Notes: generated by a model not told the origin, from the sequence alone. 64,000 bases of DNA from Peribacillus kribbensis DSM 17871 (GCF_000430765.1 NZ_KE387237.1:199042-263041), one strand, 5' to 3'. Positions 31,759-41,358 are shown, numbered from the stretch's first letter. Made by a program: numbers and translations.

Positions 31759-33027
31759 ATGGTGGCCAGTGAAAACCAGTCGTTATTGAGATTTTCAGTG
31801 GAGGAATCCATATGGTTCCAAAAAGGACAGGAGGTTAATGAGCTTTATTCGCTCTCGCTCGATCCTCATGTCACTGTCCAGGATATGGAACAATATGTGG
31901 TGATAAAAGGGGAACTGCATCTGGCAGGAGAGTATAAAAGAGAGCAGCCGGGTGCGGCGGACACTGAGAATGAAAGCTTCTCGTTTGTTTCCCCAAGGAC
32001 GATTTCTTATTTTGAAGAGCGTGAGGATGGCTTATATGAATTTCAGCATAGATTTCCTGTGGATATAACGATTCCAGCCAATCGGATTTCTTCCCTGGAA
32101 GAAGTGAATGTAGCGATAGCTTCCTTTGATTATTCCATGCCGGAGAAGAATTGTCTTACTCTCTGTGCGGAGCTGATGATTTCGGGGATTTACGGTGATC
32201 AGCAGAGTATGCCGGGGTATGCGGAAGAGGGCATCGAAGAGGTTGAAGAGATGGAAGAAGAGATTCTGTATCGTTCTGCTTCTCCGGAGGCGGCCGAGGT
32301 GGAAACAGAAGAAGAGGAAAGTCCAGTCTATAGCTCTGACTTCTTGAGCACTCCCGAACGTTCAATTTTTGTCCCATTTGAAGCAGAAGCGAAACGGACT
32401 CCGGAGGCTGAAGAACCTGAGGAGCCAGCACAAACTTATCCTTCTCTTGATGCCATTCCGAGCTACGAGGAGCTTCCGCTTTTAGCAGCTGAAGACGAGC
32501 GGGAGGATGTACAGGATCAAGACACAAATCCTTTTCAGCCGGTATTTACTCAGGAAGAAAGCTCGATTATAGAGGCAGAAGAGCGGGAAGAAGTGAAACT
32601 GGAGACAGAGGAGAAGCAGGAAGAACCTGTTGTCAAAGCAGAGGAAATGCCTGTTATAGAAGAACCTGTTCAGGAGTATGTCCACTACGAAGAGGCGTCA
32701 TTTTCAAGAAAAACCTTTTCTTCTTCGCGCCGCAGCAAAGAGGCAGAAGAGGAAGCAGGCGGCACTGAGAGTGGGAAAAATGAAGGAAGTGCAAGGGAGA
32801 AGCAGGGAGTTTCCCTGACCGATTTCTTTGCAAGAAAAGAAGAACAGGCTCATACAAAAGTAAAAGTTTGCCTTGTCCAGCAGGGAGATACCTTAAACTC
32901 ACTGGCAAGCAGGTATGAAATTAATGCTAATGCCATACTGGCACTAAATGAATTGGATTCTGCCAATGAAATTACCCAGGGACAGGTCCTGTATATTCCA
33001 GTTAAGCAGGTATCCCAGAAGAGATAG
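31759..33027 (+). CDS. spoVID: Stage VI sporulation protein D (SpoVID)
   Basis: SpoVID is a coat morphogenetic protein that makes the spore coat encase the forespore. Starting at the ATG at 31759 (GAAGGGGGGAAG upstream) it has 422 residues, shorter than the roughly 575 of B. subtilis. The N-terminal domain (about 1-150) begins with LRFSVEESIWFQKGQEV as in the family. A long Glu-rich low-complexity middle follows, then a C-terminal LysM domain (about 370-418, VQQGDTLNSLASRYEIN). The shortening is in the acidic linker. ysxE follows about 95 bases downstream. Confidence 0.93.
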   Translation: MVASENQSLLRFSVEESIWFQKGQEVNELYSLSLDPHVTVQDMEQYVVIKGELHLAGEYKREQPGAADTENESFSFVSPRTISYFEEREDGLYEFQHRFPVDITIPANRISSLEEVNVAIASFDYSMPEKNCLTLCAELMISGIYGDQQSMPGYAEEGIEEVEEMEEEILYRSASPEAAEVETEEEESPVYSSDFLSTPERSIFVPFEAEAKRTPEAEEPEEPAQTYPSLDAIPSYEELPLLAAEDEREDVQDQDTNPFQPVFTQEESSIIEAEEREEVKLETEEKQEEPVVKAEEMPVIEEPVQEYVHYEEASFSRKTFSSSRRSKEAEEEAGGTESGKNEGSAREKQGVSLTDFFARKEEQAHTKVKVCLVQQGDTLNSLASRYEINANAILALNELDSANEITQGQVLYIPVKQVSQKR

Positions 33028-33122
33028 TTGATATCCGGCAGGTGCAGTGTTTTTCTGCCCTGCTTTATTTTTAGGGCACGCCTTTTGACCGTGGCGGCCA
33101 GCTTCTGGTGAAGGGACAAAAA

Positions 33123-34205
33123 ATGAGCATTAAAGGAATGCAGGTGAGGAAGGGTGTGATTTCCGTGGACGAAAGCGGAAATTCCAACAAAGATATAGAA
33201 GAGATTATGAGCCACTATCTTTTAAAAGTGAATTACTGTGAAAAATATGGAAACCTCTGGCGTGTTTATACGAATAACGGTGTTTTTGCATTAAAGGCGA
33301 TCCCGCCGCAGCCCGGTATGGCTTTTATCCGGCATATGCACCGCATCTACCAGAGAGGCTATAACCGGATCGTTCCCATCTTTCCTGCCAATGACGGCAG
33401 ATATGCTGTCCTGCACAAGAACCGGCTGTATTATCTCATGCCATGGCTGCCCAATGATGAAATCAGTGAAAGAAGCGAAAAGCATAAACAGATGTTCCGT
33501 GAGCTGGCCAGAATTCATTCTCTTTCTGTGAAGGAAATAGAAGTGAACAAGGAAGAAAGAAAAGATCATTACGAACAGACCCTGGACGAATGGAAAAAGA
33601 ACAAGGAGTTTTCTGAAGAGTTCCTGCAGTCCTGTGAGCGAAAGACTTATATGTCACCTTTTGAGCTGATGTACTGTATGTATTACTTTGATGTCTCACA
33701 GGCACTGGATTTTTCCATTAAAAAATTCGAGGAGTGGTACGAAGCCACAAAGGAAAAAGACAAGGTCAGGACCGTCATCGTTCATGGTAAGCTTTCCAGC
33801 AGGCATTTTGTTTATGATGACAGGGGATATGGATATTTTCTCAATATGGAAAACTCAAGGGTTGCCCCTCCGCACACCGATCTTCTTCCCTTTCTGGTAA
33901 GATCCATGAAAACGTATCCTGTCGTGAACACAGATATCATGGAGTGGCTGTACACATACTTTAAATATTTTTCGTTCCGAGATGGAGAAATGGAGCTTTT
34001 TATGGCATATTTGGCTCATCCCGGATATTTTATTTCAGCCCTCAGGCATTTCCAGGAAAAAAAGGGCACCAAGACGGAGCTGTGGCTGCTTAAAAATCTT
34101 CAGTTTCACTATTGGCAGCTAAAGAATACCGAATATGTCGTGATGAAATTGGAGGAGCTTGAACAGCAGAAAAAGGCCGCTGCCCAGCAGCAAGCCCAAG
34201 CATAA
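33123..34205 (+). CDS. ysxE: Spore coat-associated kinase-like protein YsxE
   Basis: This 360-residue protein belongs to the CotS/YsxE family, which has a phosphotransferase (choline kinase-like) fold. Visible parts are the N-lobe with the beta strand FALKAIPP and the C-lobe VIVHGKLSSRHFVYDD. There HGKLS stands where active kinases have HGDLH, so catalytic activity is doubtful. The start ATG at 33123 has AAGGGA six bases upstream, and a GTG at 33108 is the alternative. It follows spoVID as in B. subtilis. It ends in a Gln/Ala-rich tail. A spore coat role is inferred from family and position. Confidence 0.9.
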   Translation: MSIKGMQVRKGVISVDESGNSNKDIEEIMSHYLLKVNYCEKYGNLWRVYTNNGVFALKAIPPQPGMAFIRHMHRIYQRGYNRIVPIFPANDGRYAVLHKNRLYYLMPWLPNDEISERSEKHKQMFRELARIHSLSVKEIEVNKEERKDHYEQTLDEWKKNKEFSEEFLQSCERKTYMSPFELMYCMYYFDVSQALDFSIKKFEEWYEATKEKDKVRTVIVHGKLSSRHFVYDDRGYGYFLNMENSRVAPPHTDLLPFLVRSMKTYPVVNTDIMEWLYTYFKYFSFRDGEMELFMAYLAHPGYFISALRHFQEKKGTKTELWLLKNLQFHYWQLKNTEYVVMKLEELEQQKKAAAQQQAQA

Positions 34206-34264
34206 GTCCCGCACATCCGTGAATGTGCGGGACTTAATTATTCAGGGACTTTCCATGTCCCTCT

Positions 34265-34456
34265 TCAAATCCATTCAAGTCTAAGAGCAATCGCCAATAC
34301 AACCAGCAGGGCTAAAAAAAGGACATCAAACGTAGTCGGAATCAGAAAGGTGCGAATCCCTTGGAAGACACAAAAAGGAATGATCAATTGGCTGCAGCCA
34401 GCCCTCAGGCTCCTGAGCCATGGAGGAAGAGAATAGGGACTATATTTCTTTTTCAC
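34265..34456 (-). CDS. Small membrane protein, 63 aa
   Basis: This short protein has a basic N-terminus (MKKKYSPYSLPPWLRSLR), a first hydrophobic stretch (QLIIPFCVFQGIRTFL) and a second one (TTFDVLFLALLVVLAIAL) ending in RLEWI. I chose the GTG at 34456 because GGAGGGATG lies six bases before it on the minus strand. A TTG further upstream would place the ribosome-binding site inside the gene. The layout looks like a conserved small membrane protein. I do not know its function. It stands alone, facing ysxE. Confidence 0.65.
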   Translation of the reverse strand: MKKKYSPYSLPPWLRSLRAGCSQLIIPFCVFQGIRTFLIPTTFDVLFLALLVVLAIALRLEWI

Positions 34457-34567
34457 AGTGCATCCCTCCAAGCTGGATGATAAAAAGAGCTTATTATAAT
34501 CCTATAAGGTTTTGCCTTTTTTTATGACTATGAGTTTGTTTTACAGTGTTTCTTAACAAAGTTTTCT

Positions 34568-34658
34568 TAGGTGTTTTTTCAAAACTTTATTGCTTTGTAT
34601 ATATTAGGGTAAGTTTTTCACCTAATAAAATATTTTTATATTTTTTTAGGTGAAAATA
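34568..34658. repeat. TTAGGTG inverted and direct repeats before the glycosyltransferase
   Basis: TTTTCACCTAA (from about 34617) and TTAGGTGAAAA (to about 34658) are a perfect 11-bp inverted repeat around an AT-only spacer. A further TTAGGTG copy lies near 34568. There is no T run after the repeat, so an operator or RNA structure is more likely than a terminator. It lies 75-165 bases upstream of the glycosyltransferase start. Confidence 0.55.
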
Positions 34659-34733
34659 ACTAAATGTATTGCCGAACTGCCTTTTGAACAATTAGAATAA
34701 TAGGTAAATGGACTGTGTATTAGCTGATGTTAA

Positions 34734-36140
34734 ATGAATAATCTGCTTCGTACACCGGAACAATTACCTGAAAAATGGAAGGTTGAAATGAAACCGAATT
34801 TATCTCCTGTTAAACAAAGAAATCTGTGGATGAATAACAGATTCTACACAAGTGTAAATATGAAGTTTTGGATCAGCCACGTCATTTCTATAGGGTGGCT
34901 GGGAATATCTATATATATATCATTGTCTTGGCTGACAGATTTGGCTGAAATAGTTACTTACCCGCTGGCTATTCTGATCATCAGTGGCATTGCTTATATA
35001 CCAGGATATATGAATTCTTTCCTGGTACTTAGCCTTCTATTTGATAAACAGCCTTCCTTTAAAGAGGAATTTCCTTCTGACCCGGTAACCTTGCTTATCG
35101 CGGCCTACAATGAAGAAGCTTCTATATTTGATACTTTAAAATATGTAGCTGAGCAAGATTTTACTGGGAAAATAGAAGTAATTGTCATTGATAACAATTC
35201 CCAGGACAATACCACTGCTGAAGCGCTAAGAGTAGGACAGGAGTTGTCCTTACATATAACCGTGCTGCATGAAAGCAAACCAGGCAAGTTCCATGCCTTG
35301 AATCAGGGGCTTACAGAGGTGGAAACTCCATATGTAATAACGCTGGATGCTGATACACTTCTGCACCCATCCGCTGTCAGGTATCTAGTATCCAGAATTA
35401 AGAGCAGCCCTGATGAAGTATGCGCAGTGGCTGGCTCCATGCTTGCCAGAAACAGCCGTGAGACGATCTGGACCCGAGTCCAAGAGTGGGATTACTTTCT
35501 TGGAATTGCGTCCATTAAAAGGCTGCAGGGGTTGTATCAAGGGACTTTGGTAGCACAAGGCGCTTTTAGCCTATACAAGACAGAGGCTGTCCGTGGGGTT
35601 GCGGGATGGCCGGACGCAATCGGAGAGGACATCGTGTTGACCTGGAGGCTCCTAAGTAAAGGCTGGAAGGTCTTTTTTGAACCTCTAGCTGTTGCTTTTA
35701 CGGATGTTCCGGCAACTCTTTCCCATTTTACAAAACAGAGGTCCCGGTGGGCCAGGGGAATGATTGAAGGGCTTCAGGAAATAAAGCCATGGAACCAGCC
35801 GCAGATATATATCAAATATCTAACGGGAATTAATCTCATTATGCCGTACTTGGACTTTGTATATACTACGTGCTGGCTGCCTGGCCTGGTTCTCTCTTGT
35901 TTTGGATACTATTGGATAGTCGGACCTATGACTCTGCTGGTATTGCCTTTGACGGCCATCAGTTATGGAATTCTTTATATCTATCAAAGAGACTATGTTT
36001 TTCGTAATCTTGATCTGAGAGTAAGGAAAAATAAACGAGGGTTCATTTTATTTTTAATAGCATATCAGATGATTATGTCTCCAGTGTCTTTATGGGGCTA
36101 TTTGCAAGAGTTATTTAAGTCGAGACGAGTATGGGAATAA
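34734..36140 (+). CDS. Processive family 2 glycosyltransferase, membrane-bound
   Basis: This 468-residue membrane glycosyltransferase of the GT2 class is similar in layout to poly-N-acetylglucosamine synthases (IcaA/PgaC). Two helices (about 47-100) precede the catalytic domain. It has Asp153 in VIDNNS, Asp205-Ala-Asp207 in LDADTLL, the catalytic Asp299 in GEDIV, and the processivity motif QRSRW (335-339). Three more helices lie in the C-terminal part (about 365-460). The product is likely an extracellular polysaccharide, but the sugar is not readable. The ATG at 34734 lacks a good ribosome-binding site. The ATG at 34788 has GGAAGG five bases upstream and may be the true start. It is an AT-rich insertion between ysxE and valS. 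Confidence 0.85.
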   Translation: MNNLLRTPEQLPEKWKVEMKPNLSPVKQRNLWMNNRFYTSVNMKFWISHVISIGWLGISIYISLSWLTDLAEIVTYPLAILIISGIAYIPGYMNSFLVLSLLFDKQPSFKEEFPSDPVTLLIAAYNEEASIFDTLKYVAEQDFTGKIEVIVIDNNSQDNTTAEALRVGQELSLHITVLHESKPGKFHALNQGLTEVETPYVITLDADTLLHPSAVRYLVSRIKSSPDEVCAVAGSMLARNSRETIWTRVQEWDYFLGIASIKRLQGLYQGTLVAQGAFSLYKTEAVRGVAGWPDAIGEDIVLTWRLLSKGWKVFFEPLAVAFTDVPATLSHFTKQRSRWARGMIEGLQEIKPWNQPQIYIKYLTGINLIMPYLDFVYTTCWLPGLVLSCFGYYWIVGPMTLLVLPLTAISYGILYIYQRDYVFRNLDLRVRKNKRGFILFLIAYQMIMSPVSLWGYLQELFKSRRVWE

Positions 36141-36178
36141 AAAATATAACAGACATTTCTCAACTTAATTCATTGGCC

Positions 36179-36220
36179 CATTTGAACAAATCGGAGTGCT
36201 GATCTGTTCAAATGTTGTTT
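36179..36220 (+). terminator. Terminator-like hairpin after the glycosyltransferase
   Basis: CATTTGAACA (36179-36188) pairs perfectly with TGTTCAAATG (36205-36214), followed by TTGTTT. Confidence 0.55.
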
Positions 36221-36335
36221 AAAGTATTTATTCTAGTCACTACATCAATTAGACAATTTGGCAAGGTATTTTTTTTAAAATCTTTATGACTATTAGGGTG
36301 AAGGGTATAAAATTGATTCCAATAGGAAATTAATA

Positions 36336-36365
36336 TTGACTATATATATCAATATTTTGTAACAT
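36336..36365 (+). promoter_or_regulatory. Promoter of the valS leader
   Basis: TTGACT (36336-36341) and TAACAT (36360-36365) are spaced by 18 bases, just upstream of the valine T-box. Confidence 0.55.
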
Positions 36366-36384
36366 ATAATTTAAACATATAAAA

Positions 36385-36642
36385 GAAGAAGCGCAGACAG
36401 GGAAAAGTACAGAAATAACTGCTTTTAGAGAGAGGGGCTGACACGCTGAAAGGCTCCTTAAGCAAGTGTTTGCTGGAAGTCACCCTTGAGCTGTTTCCGT
36501 GAACGTATATAGTAGCGGAAACCGGTGCAGAGCCGTTATCTAACTTCAAGTGCCGGATTTGGCTTGTTCAGTCCGGAAAAAAGGTGGTACCGCGAAATCA
36601 GCTCCTTTCGTCCTTTTAAGGCGAGAGGAGTTTTTATTTTGT
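36385..36642 (+). promoter_or_regulatory. Valine T-box leader of valS
   Basis: AGGG and CCCT flank a specifier loop with AGTA on the 5' side and GGAAGTCA on the 3' side, giving GTC, a valine codon (about 36478-36480). AGAGAG is present in stem I. The T-box sequence AAGGTGGTACCGCG lies at about 36582-36595. The terminator stem is CTCCTTTCGTCC with GGCGAGAGGAG, followed by TTTTTATTTT. Uncharged valine tRNA should allow valS transcription. Confidence 0.92.
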
Positions 36643-36668
36643 CCAAAAGTGTACAAGGAGGAATCGAA

Positions 36669-39317
36669 ATGGAAGAAAATCAGATATCGATGCCAACCAA
36701 ATATGATCCGCAGTCGATTGAAAAAGGAAGATATGAATGGTGGCTGAAAGGGAAATTCTTTGAGGCGGTGCCTAATGAAGAGAAGGAACCATATACCATC
36801 GTGATCCCGCCGCCGAATGTAACCGGAAAACTGCATCTGGGCCATGCGTGGGATACAACCCTTCAGGACATCCTGACTCGAATGAAAAGGATGCAGGGCT
36901 ATGATGTTCTCTGGCTTCCAGGTATGGACCATGCCGGCATTGCGACACAGGCAAAAGTGGATCAGAAAATCCGCGAACAGGGTAAATCCCGCTATGAGCT
37001 GGGAAGAGAGAAATTCCTTGAAGAGTCCTGGAAATGGAAGGAAGAATATGCGGGGCATATCAGAGATCAATGGGCCAAGCTGGGCCTTGGGCTGGATTAC
37101 TCCCGTGAGCGCTTCACACTGGACGAGGGTCTCTCAAAGGCAGTCCGGAAAGTATTTGTATCCCTGTATAAAAAAGGACTGATTTACAGAGGAGAATACA
37201 TCATTAATTGGGATCCCGCAGCCAAGACGGCTCTATCCGATATTGAGGTTATCCACCAGGACGTCCAGGGTGCTTTCTATCATATGAAATACCCGCTAAG
37301 CGATGGATCAGGCACCATTGAAATTGCCACTACAAGACCGGAAACCATGCTTGGGGATACGGCAGTGGCAGTTCATCCGAAAGATGACCGATATAAGCAT
37401 TTGATCGGAAAAACGGTCATTCTTCCGATTACTGGAAGAGAGATCCCGATTGTCGGCGATGATTATGTGGATATGGAATTTGGTTCAGGCGCGGTTAAAA
37501 TTACCCCTGCTCATGATCCGAATGACTTTGAAATCGGAAACCGCCATAATCTTGAGCGCATCCTGGTTATGAACGAAGACGGCAGCATGAATGAAAAAGC
37601 CGGCAAATACCAGGGAATGGACCGCTTCGAATGCCGTAAGCAGATTGTAAAGGATCTGCAGGAACAGGGAGTATTGTTTAAAATCGAAGAGCATATGCAC
37701 TCTGTAGGACATTCGGAACGAAGCGGAGCTGTTGTCGAGCCGTATCTTTCTACTCAATGGTTCGTTAAAATGCAGCCGCTGGCAGATAAAGCGATTGAGC
37801 TGCAGGGCAAAGAGGATGAAAAAGTTCATTTTGTTCCAGAACGCTTTGAAAATACGTATATGAGATGGATGGAAAATATCCGTGACTGGTGTATCTCACG
37901 CCAGCTGTGGTGGGGCCACCGGATTCCTGCCTGGTACCACAAAGAAACAGGTGAGATTCATGTGGATCACGAACCGCCGGCAGATATCGAGAATTGGAAT
38001 CAGGATGAGGATGTGCTCGATACATGGTTCAGTTCAGCACTTTGGCCGTTCTCAACCATGGGCTGGCCGGATGAAGCAGCGCCAGACTATAAGCGTTATT
38101 ATCCAACCAGCGCCCTGATTACAGGTTATGATATTATTTTCTTCTGGGTATCCAGGATGATCTTCCAGGGACTTGAGTTCACTGGAGAGCGGCCATTCAA
38201 GGATGTATTAATACATGGACTTGTCAGAGCTTCCGACGGCCGCAAGATGAGTAAGTCCCTCGGTAATGGTGTGGATCCTATGGACGTGATCGACCAGTAT
38301 GGAGCAGACTCCCTGCGCTACTTCCTGACGACTGGAGGCTCTCCGGGACAGGATCTCCGCTTCTCTACTGAGAAGGTCGAGTCTGTATGGAACTTCGCCA
38401 ACAAGATCTGGAATGCATCCCGTTTTGCCTTGATGAACATGGATGGCCTTAGATATGAGGAAATCGATCTTACAGGTGAAAAGTCTGTAGCGGATAAGTG
38501 GATCTTAACCCGCTTGAACGAGACCGTCGAGACCGTAACAAGACTTGCAGACCGCTATGAATTCGGTGAAGTCGGCCGTGCGCTGTACACGTTCATCTGG
38601 GATGACTTCTGTGATTGGTATATCGAAATGTCGAAGCTTCCTCTATATGGGGAGGATGAAGCAGCCAAGAAGACGACCCGTTCAATCCTGGCTTATGTAT
38701 TGGATCAAACCATGCGTCTGCTGCACCCATTCATGCCGTTCATCACAGAAGAAATCTGGCAGAACCTTCCGCATTCAGGAGAGTCCATTACAACTGCTGA
38801 GTGGCCTTCTGTAAGGGAAGATCTGAGTGATCAGCAGGCAGCGGAGGAAATGAAGCTTCTTGTAGAAATCATCCGTGCAGTAAGAAATGTCCGTTCCGAA
38901 GTAAATACACCGCTAAGCAAGAAAATAAAGCTGGTATTAAAAGCCAAGGATGAAAACATTGCAGAAGTTCTTCGTAAAAATGCAGCTTATATCGAAAGAT
39001 TCTGCAATCCGGAGGAATTAACCATCGGAACGGAAGCTCCTGCTTCCGAAAAAGCGATGACGGCTGTTGTTACAGGCGTTGAGCTCATTCTTCCGCTGGA
39101 AGGCTTAATCAATATTGATGAGGAAATCCAGAGATTGACCAAAGAACTGGAAAAACTCAATAAAGAAGTGGACCGTGTTCAAAAGAAATTAGGCAACCCT
39201 GGATTCACGGCCAAGGCTCCTGAAAAAGTTATTGAAGAAGAAAGAGCCAAAGAGAAGGATTATAGTGAAAAAAGAGATGCTGTGATCCGCCGCATTGATG
39301 AGCTGAAAAATCTATAA
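36669..39317 (+). CDS. valS: Valyl-tRNA synthetase
   Basis: ValS charges tRNA-Val and edits threonine errors. It is a class Ia enzyme. The start is the ATG at 36669 with AAGGAGG upstream (882 residues, normal). An in-frame start at 36525 would lie in the leader RNA and is rejected. The HIGH motif is HLGH at 56-59 and KMSKS is at 526-530. The connective-peptide editing domain includes [17 protein letters not shown]. The C-terminal coiled coil (about 810-880, [20 protein letters not shown]) is typical of ValS. Confidence 0.98.
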   Translation: MEENQISMPTKYDPQSIEKGRYEWWLKGKFFEAVPNEEKEPYTIVIPPPNVTGKLHLGHAWDTTLQDILTRMKRMQGYDVLWLPGMDHAGIATQAKVDQKIREQGKSRYELGREKFLEESWKWKEEYAGHIRDQWAKLGLGLDYSRERFTLDEGLSKAVRKVFVSLYKKGLIYRGEYIINWDPAAKTALSDIEVIHQDVQGAFYHMKYPLSDGSGTIEIATTRPETMLGDTAVAVHPKDDRYKHLIGKTVILPITGREIPIVGDDYVDMEFGSGAVKITPAHDPNDFEIGNRHNLERILVMNEDGSMNEKAGKYQGMDRFECRKQIVKDLQEQGVLFKIEEHMHSVGHSERSGAVVEPYLSTQWFVKMQPLADKAIELQGKEDEKVHFVPERFENTYMRWMENIRDWCISRQLWWGHRIPAWYHKETGEIHVDHEPPADIENWNQDEDVLDTWFSSALWPFSTMGWPDEAAPDYKRYYPTSALITGYDIIFFWVSRMIFQGLEFTGERPFKDVLIHGLVRASDGRKMSKSLGNGVDPMDVIDQYGADSLRYFLTTGGSPGQDLRFSTEKVESVWNFANKIWNASRFALMNMDGLRYEEIDLTGEKSVADKWILTRLNETVETVTRLADRYEFGEVGRALYTFIWDDFCDWYIEMSKLPLYGEDEAAKKTTRSILAYVLDQTMRLLHPFMPFITEEIWQNLPHSGESITTAEWPSVREDLSDQQAAEEMKLLVEIIRAVRNVRSEVNTPLSKKIKLVLKAKDENIAEVLRKNAAYIERFCNPEELTIGTEAPASEKAMTAVVTGVELILPLEGLINIDEEIQRLTKELEKLNKEVDRVQKKLGNPGFTAKAPEKVIEEERAKEKDYSEKRDAVIRRIDELKNL

Positions 39318-39326
39318 TGCATGACT

Positions 39327-39360
39327 GCCGCCTTTCGCATATGCGAGGCGGCTTTCCTTT
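39327..39360 (+). terminator. Terminator of valS
   Basis: GCCGCC and GGCGGC with inner CGCATATGCG form a near-perfect palindrome (39327-39352), followed by TTTCCTTT. Confidence 0.85.
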
Positions 39361-39580
39361 ATTGGAGCACACGTTCCTCTATAAAAACGTTCTATGATAA
39401 ACTATACATTACACAACTTGGATCAAAAGGAGACAGCCCATATTTCCAGGGCCTGCGGAATGGACTGCCTTCAGTTCGAGCTGAATCGGAGGCTTCTTGA
39501 TCTGAAACATGGAGTGTCTGGATTTACCTCAGTCATAGACAGCCTCGTGAAATTATCAATCATGCAAGAGGTGATGCATT

Positions 39581-40486
39581 ATGAGCCTGACAGGGTGGCT
39601 TGTGTTCAATGGAAGTTTGAGCAGTGAAAAATTTATGGAGCAGATTGAATGGCTTCATAGGGAAGGGCTGCAAATGGGAATGGATTTTACCAAGATCCCG
39701 AACCATGAGCTCATTCCGGCCATTGAGGATGGAAGGGCCGTGATCAAAGGCGGATATGAAGGAATCCTCCCTGATTTTGTGTTCTTTTGGGACAAGGACA
39801 TCCGGCTTGCCTATCATTTAGAAAAGATGGGGATGAAGCTGTTTAACTCTGCCCGCTCCATTGAGGTGTGCGATGATAAATCGTTAACCTTCCAGGAGCT
39901 TGCGGATCACGGAATCAAGATGCCCAAAACGATCCTTGCACCAAAGGTATTTAAAGGCCTTAAAATTTCCGGCTGGGAATCCTATCATCAAATTGGCAGG
40001 GAGCTTGGATATCCGCTCATCATTAAAGAAGTATATGGCTCATTTGGCGCTCAAGTATACTTGATTGAAAATGAGGATCAGCTTCGATCGAAAGTCACAG
40101 AGCTTGAGGATACACCTTATATTTTTCAGGAGTATATCGCTTCAAGCTTTGGCAGGGATGTCCGGCTGAATGTGGTGGGACGGGAAGTCGTCGCTGCCAT
40201 GTACAGAAAATCAGAAACCGACTTTAGGGCCAATGTGACGGCCGGCGGCAAAATGTATCCTTTTACGCCGACAAAGGAGCAGAAAGAATTAGCCGTCCGA
40301 AGCGCGGAACTCGCTGGGACAGATTTTGCAGGGGTCGATTTATTATTTGGCGAAGAAGATGAACCCATCCTCTGTGAAGTGAATTCGAATGCTCATTTTA
40401 AAAATATCTATGACTGTACAGGGGTCGATGTAGCAAATAAAATGCTGGAATATATTGCGAATTATTTAAAAGGAAGAATGTCATGA
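39581..40486 (+). CDS. RimK-like ATP-grasp ligase (first of a pair)
   Basis: This 301-residue protein has the RimK/LysX-type ATP-grasp fold, which joins a carboxylate to an amine through an acyl-phosphate. Visible parts are an N-terminal pre-ATP-grasp region (about 1-95), the lysine strand GYPLIIKEVYGSFG, FQEYIASSFGRDVRLNVVG, VVAAMYRKSETDFRANVTAGGK, GVDLLFG and the Mg-binding end CEVNSNAHF. AAGAGGTGATG precedes the ATG. The next gene, a paralog, starts by ATG overlapping its stop (ATGA). The substrate is unknown. YheC/YheD spore coat proteins have the same fold, so a coat role is an alternative to peptide ligation. Confidence 0.85.
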   Translation: MSLTGWLVFNGSLSSEKFMEQIEWLHREGLQMGMDFTKIPNHELIPAIEDGRAVIKGGYEGILPDFVFFWDKDIRLAYHLEKMGMKLFNSARSIEVCDDKSLTFQELADHGIKMPKTILAPKVFKGLKISGWESYHQIGRELGYPLIIKEVYGSFGAQVYLIENEDQLRSKVTELEDTPYIFQEYIASSFGRDVRLNVVGREVVAAMYRKSETDFRANVTAGGKMYPFTPTKEQKELAVRSAELAGTDFAGVDLLFGEEDEPILCEVNSNAHFKNIYDCTGVDVANKMLEYIANYLKGRMS

Positions 40487-41358
40487 AAAAAAAGGGATGG
40501 CTGATTTACAACAAAGAAGACAGCAGCAGGAATTCTGTTTTTATCGAGCGGCTTCTAAAAGAAGCGGAGCTTCTCGGAACCGGGCTTGAGTTCATGGTGA
40601 AGGAGAGCTTTACCATCGGTGTAAAACAGCATGCCCTCCTTCTTCTTTATAATGGTAAACAAGTGGAACTGCCCCAATTTGCGATCATGAGGAATATCGA
40701 TGAGCTGTTTACTGCACAGCTGGAGCTCATGGGATGCAGAGTCTATAATTCATCATACATATCGCGTATAGCCAATGATAAGGCAAGGACCCACCAGCTG
40801 CTGGCTTCAAAAGGGTTTCCCATGGCGGATACCTATTTTCTTGGCCCGGAATTTGATTTCTTCTGCCCTGGGGATTTTCCTGTTCCCTGCGTCGTAAAGG
40901 AGGTTCAGGGAAGAGGGGGAAAGGAAGTTTTCCGGGTTAATTCCCATGAAGAACTTCAAGACGTATTCACTCAATCCCGCGGCAAAAAGGTGATTCTTCA
41001 GAAATTGGAGAAGCCGGGAAAAGACGTACGGGTCTTTGTGGTCGGAAAGAAAATCGTGGCAGCTGTCCTGCGTGAATCTCATCACGACTTCAGATCCAAT
41101 CACTCACTCGGGGGGAGTTCAGGAATGTATGATCTTTCTCCTTCCCAGGTGAAAATGGTGAATGGAATCATTGATCTGTTTGATTTCGGCATGGCAGGAA
41201 TTGATTTTATTTTTAATGAAGATGGAAATTTTCTGTTTAACGAGATTGAGGACGTAGTAGGAAGCAGGACTCTAAGCTTGAATTCCGATATTAATATCGT
41301 AAGAATTCTTTTGGAGTATGTGCTTAAAGACTTATCGGGAGAGAGAGCAGATGAGTAA
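40483..41358 (+). CDS. RimK-like ATP-grasp ligase (second of a pair)
   Basis: This 291-residue ATP-grasp protein is paralogous to the preceding one and overlaps it by four bases, so the two are surely co-expressed. It contains VPCVVKEVQGRGGKEVF, ILQKLEKPGKDVRVFVVGKK, VAAVLRESHHDFRSNHSLGG, GIDFIFNEDGNFLFNEIED. The last segment has Glu-Ile-Glu where RimK has E-V-N, so the usual Asn metal ligand is replaced. This may mean altered or lost activity in one partner of a heterodimer. It sits between valS and folC, which are closer to each other in B. subtilis. Confidence 0.83.
   Translation: MKKKGWLIYNKEDSSRNSVFIERLLKEAELLGTGLEFMVKESFTIGVKQHALLLLYNGKQVELPQFAIMRNIDELFTAQLELMGCRVYNSSYISRIANDKARTHQLLASKGFPMADTYFLGPEFDFFCPGDFPVPCVVKEVQGRGGKEVFRVNSHEELQDVFTQSRGKKVILQKLEKPGKDVRVFVVGKKIVAAVLRESHHDFRSNHSLGGSSGMYDLSPSQVKMVNGIIDLFDFGMAGIDFIFNEDGNFLFNEIEDVVGSRTLSLNSDINIVRILLEYVLKDLSGERADE

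Noticed and set aside
36525..36668. Upstream in-frame extension of valS
   Set aside because: It runs through the valine T-box and terminator. The ATG at 36669 has AAGGAGG.
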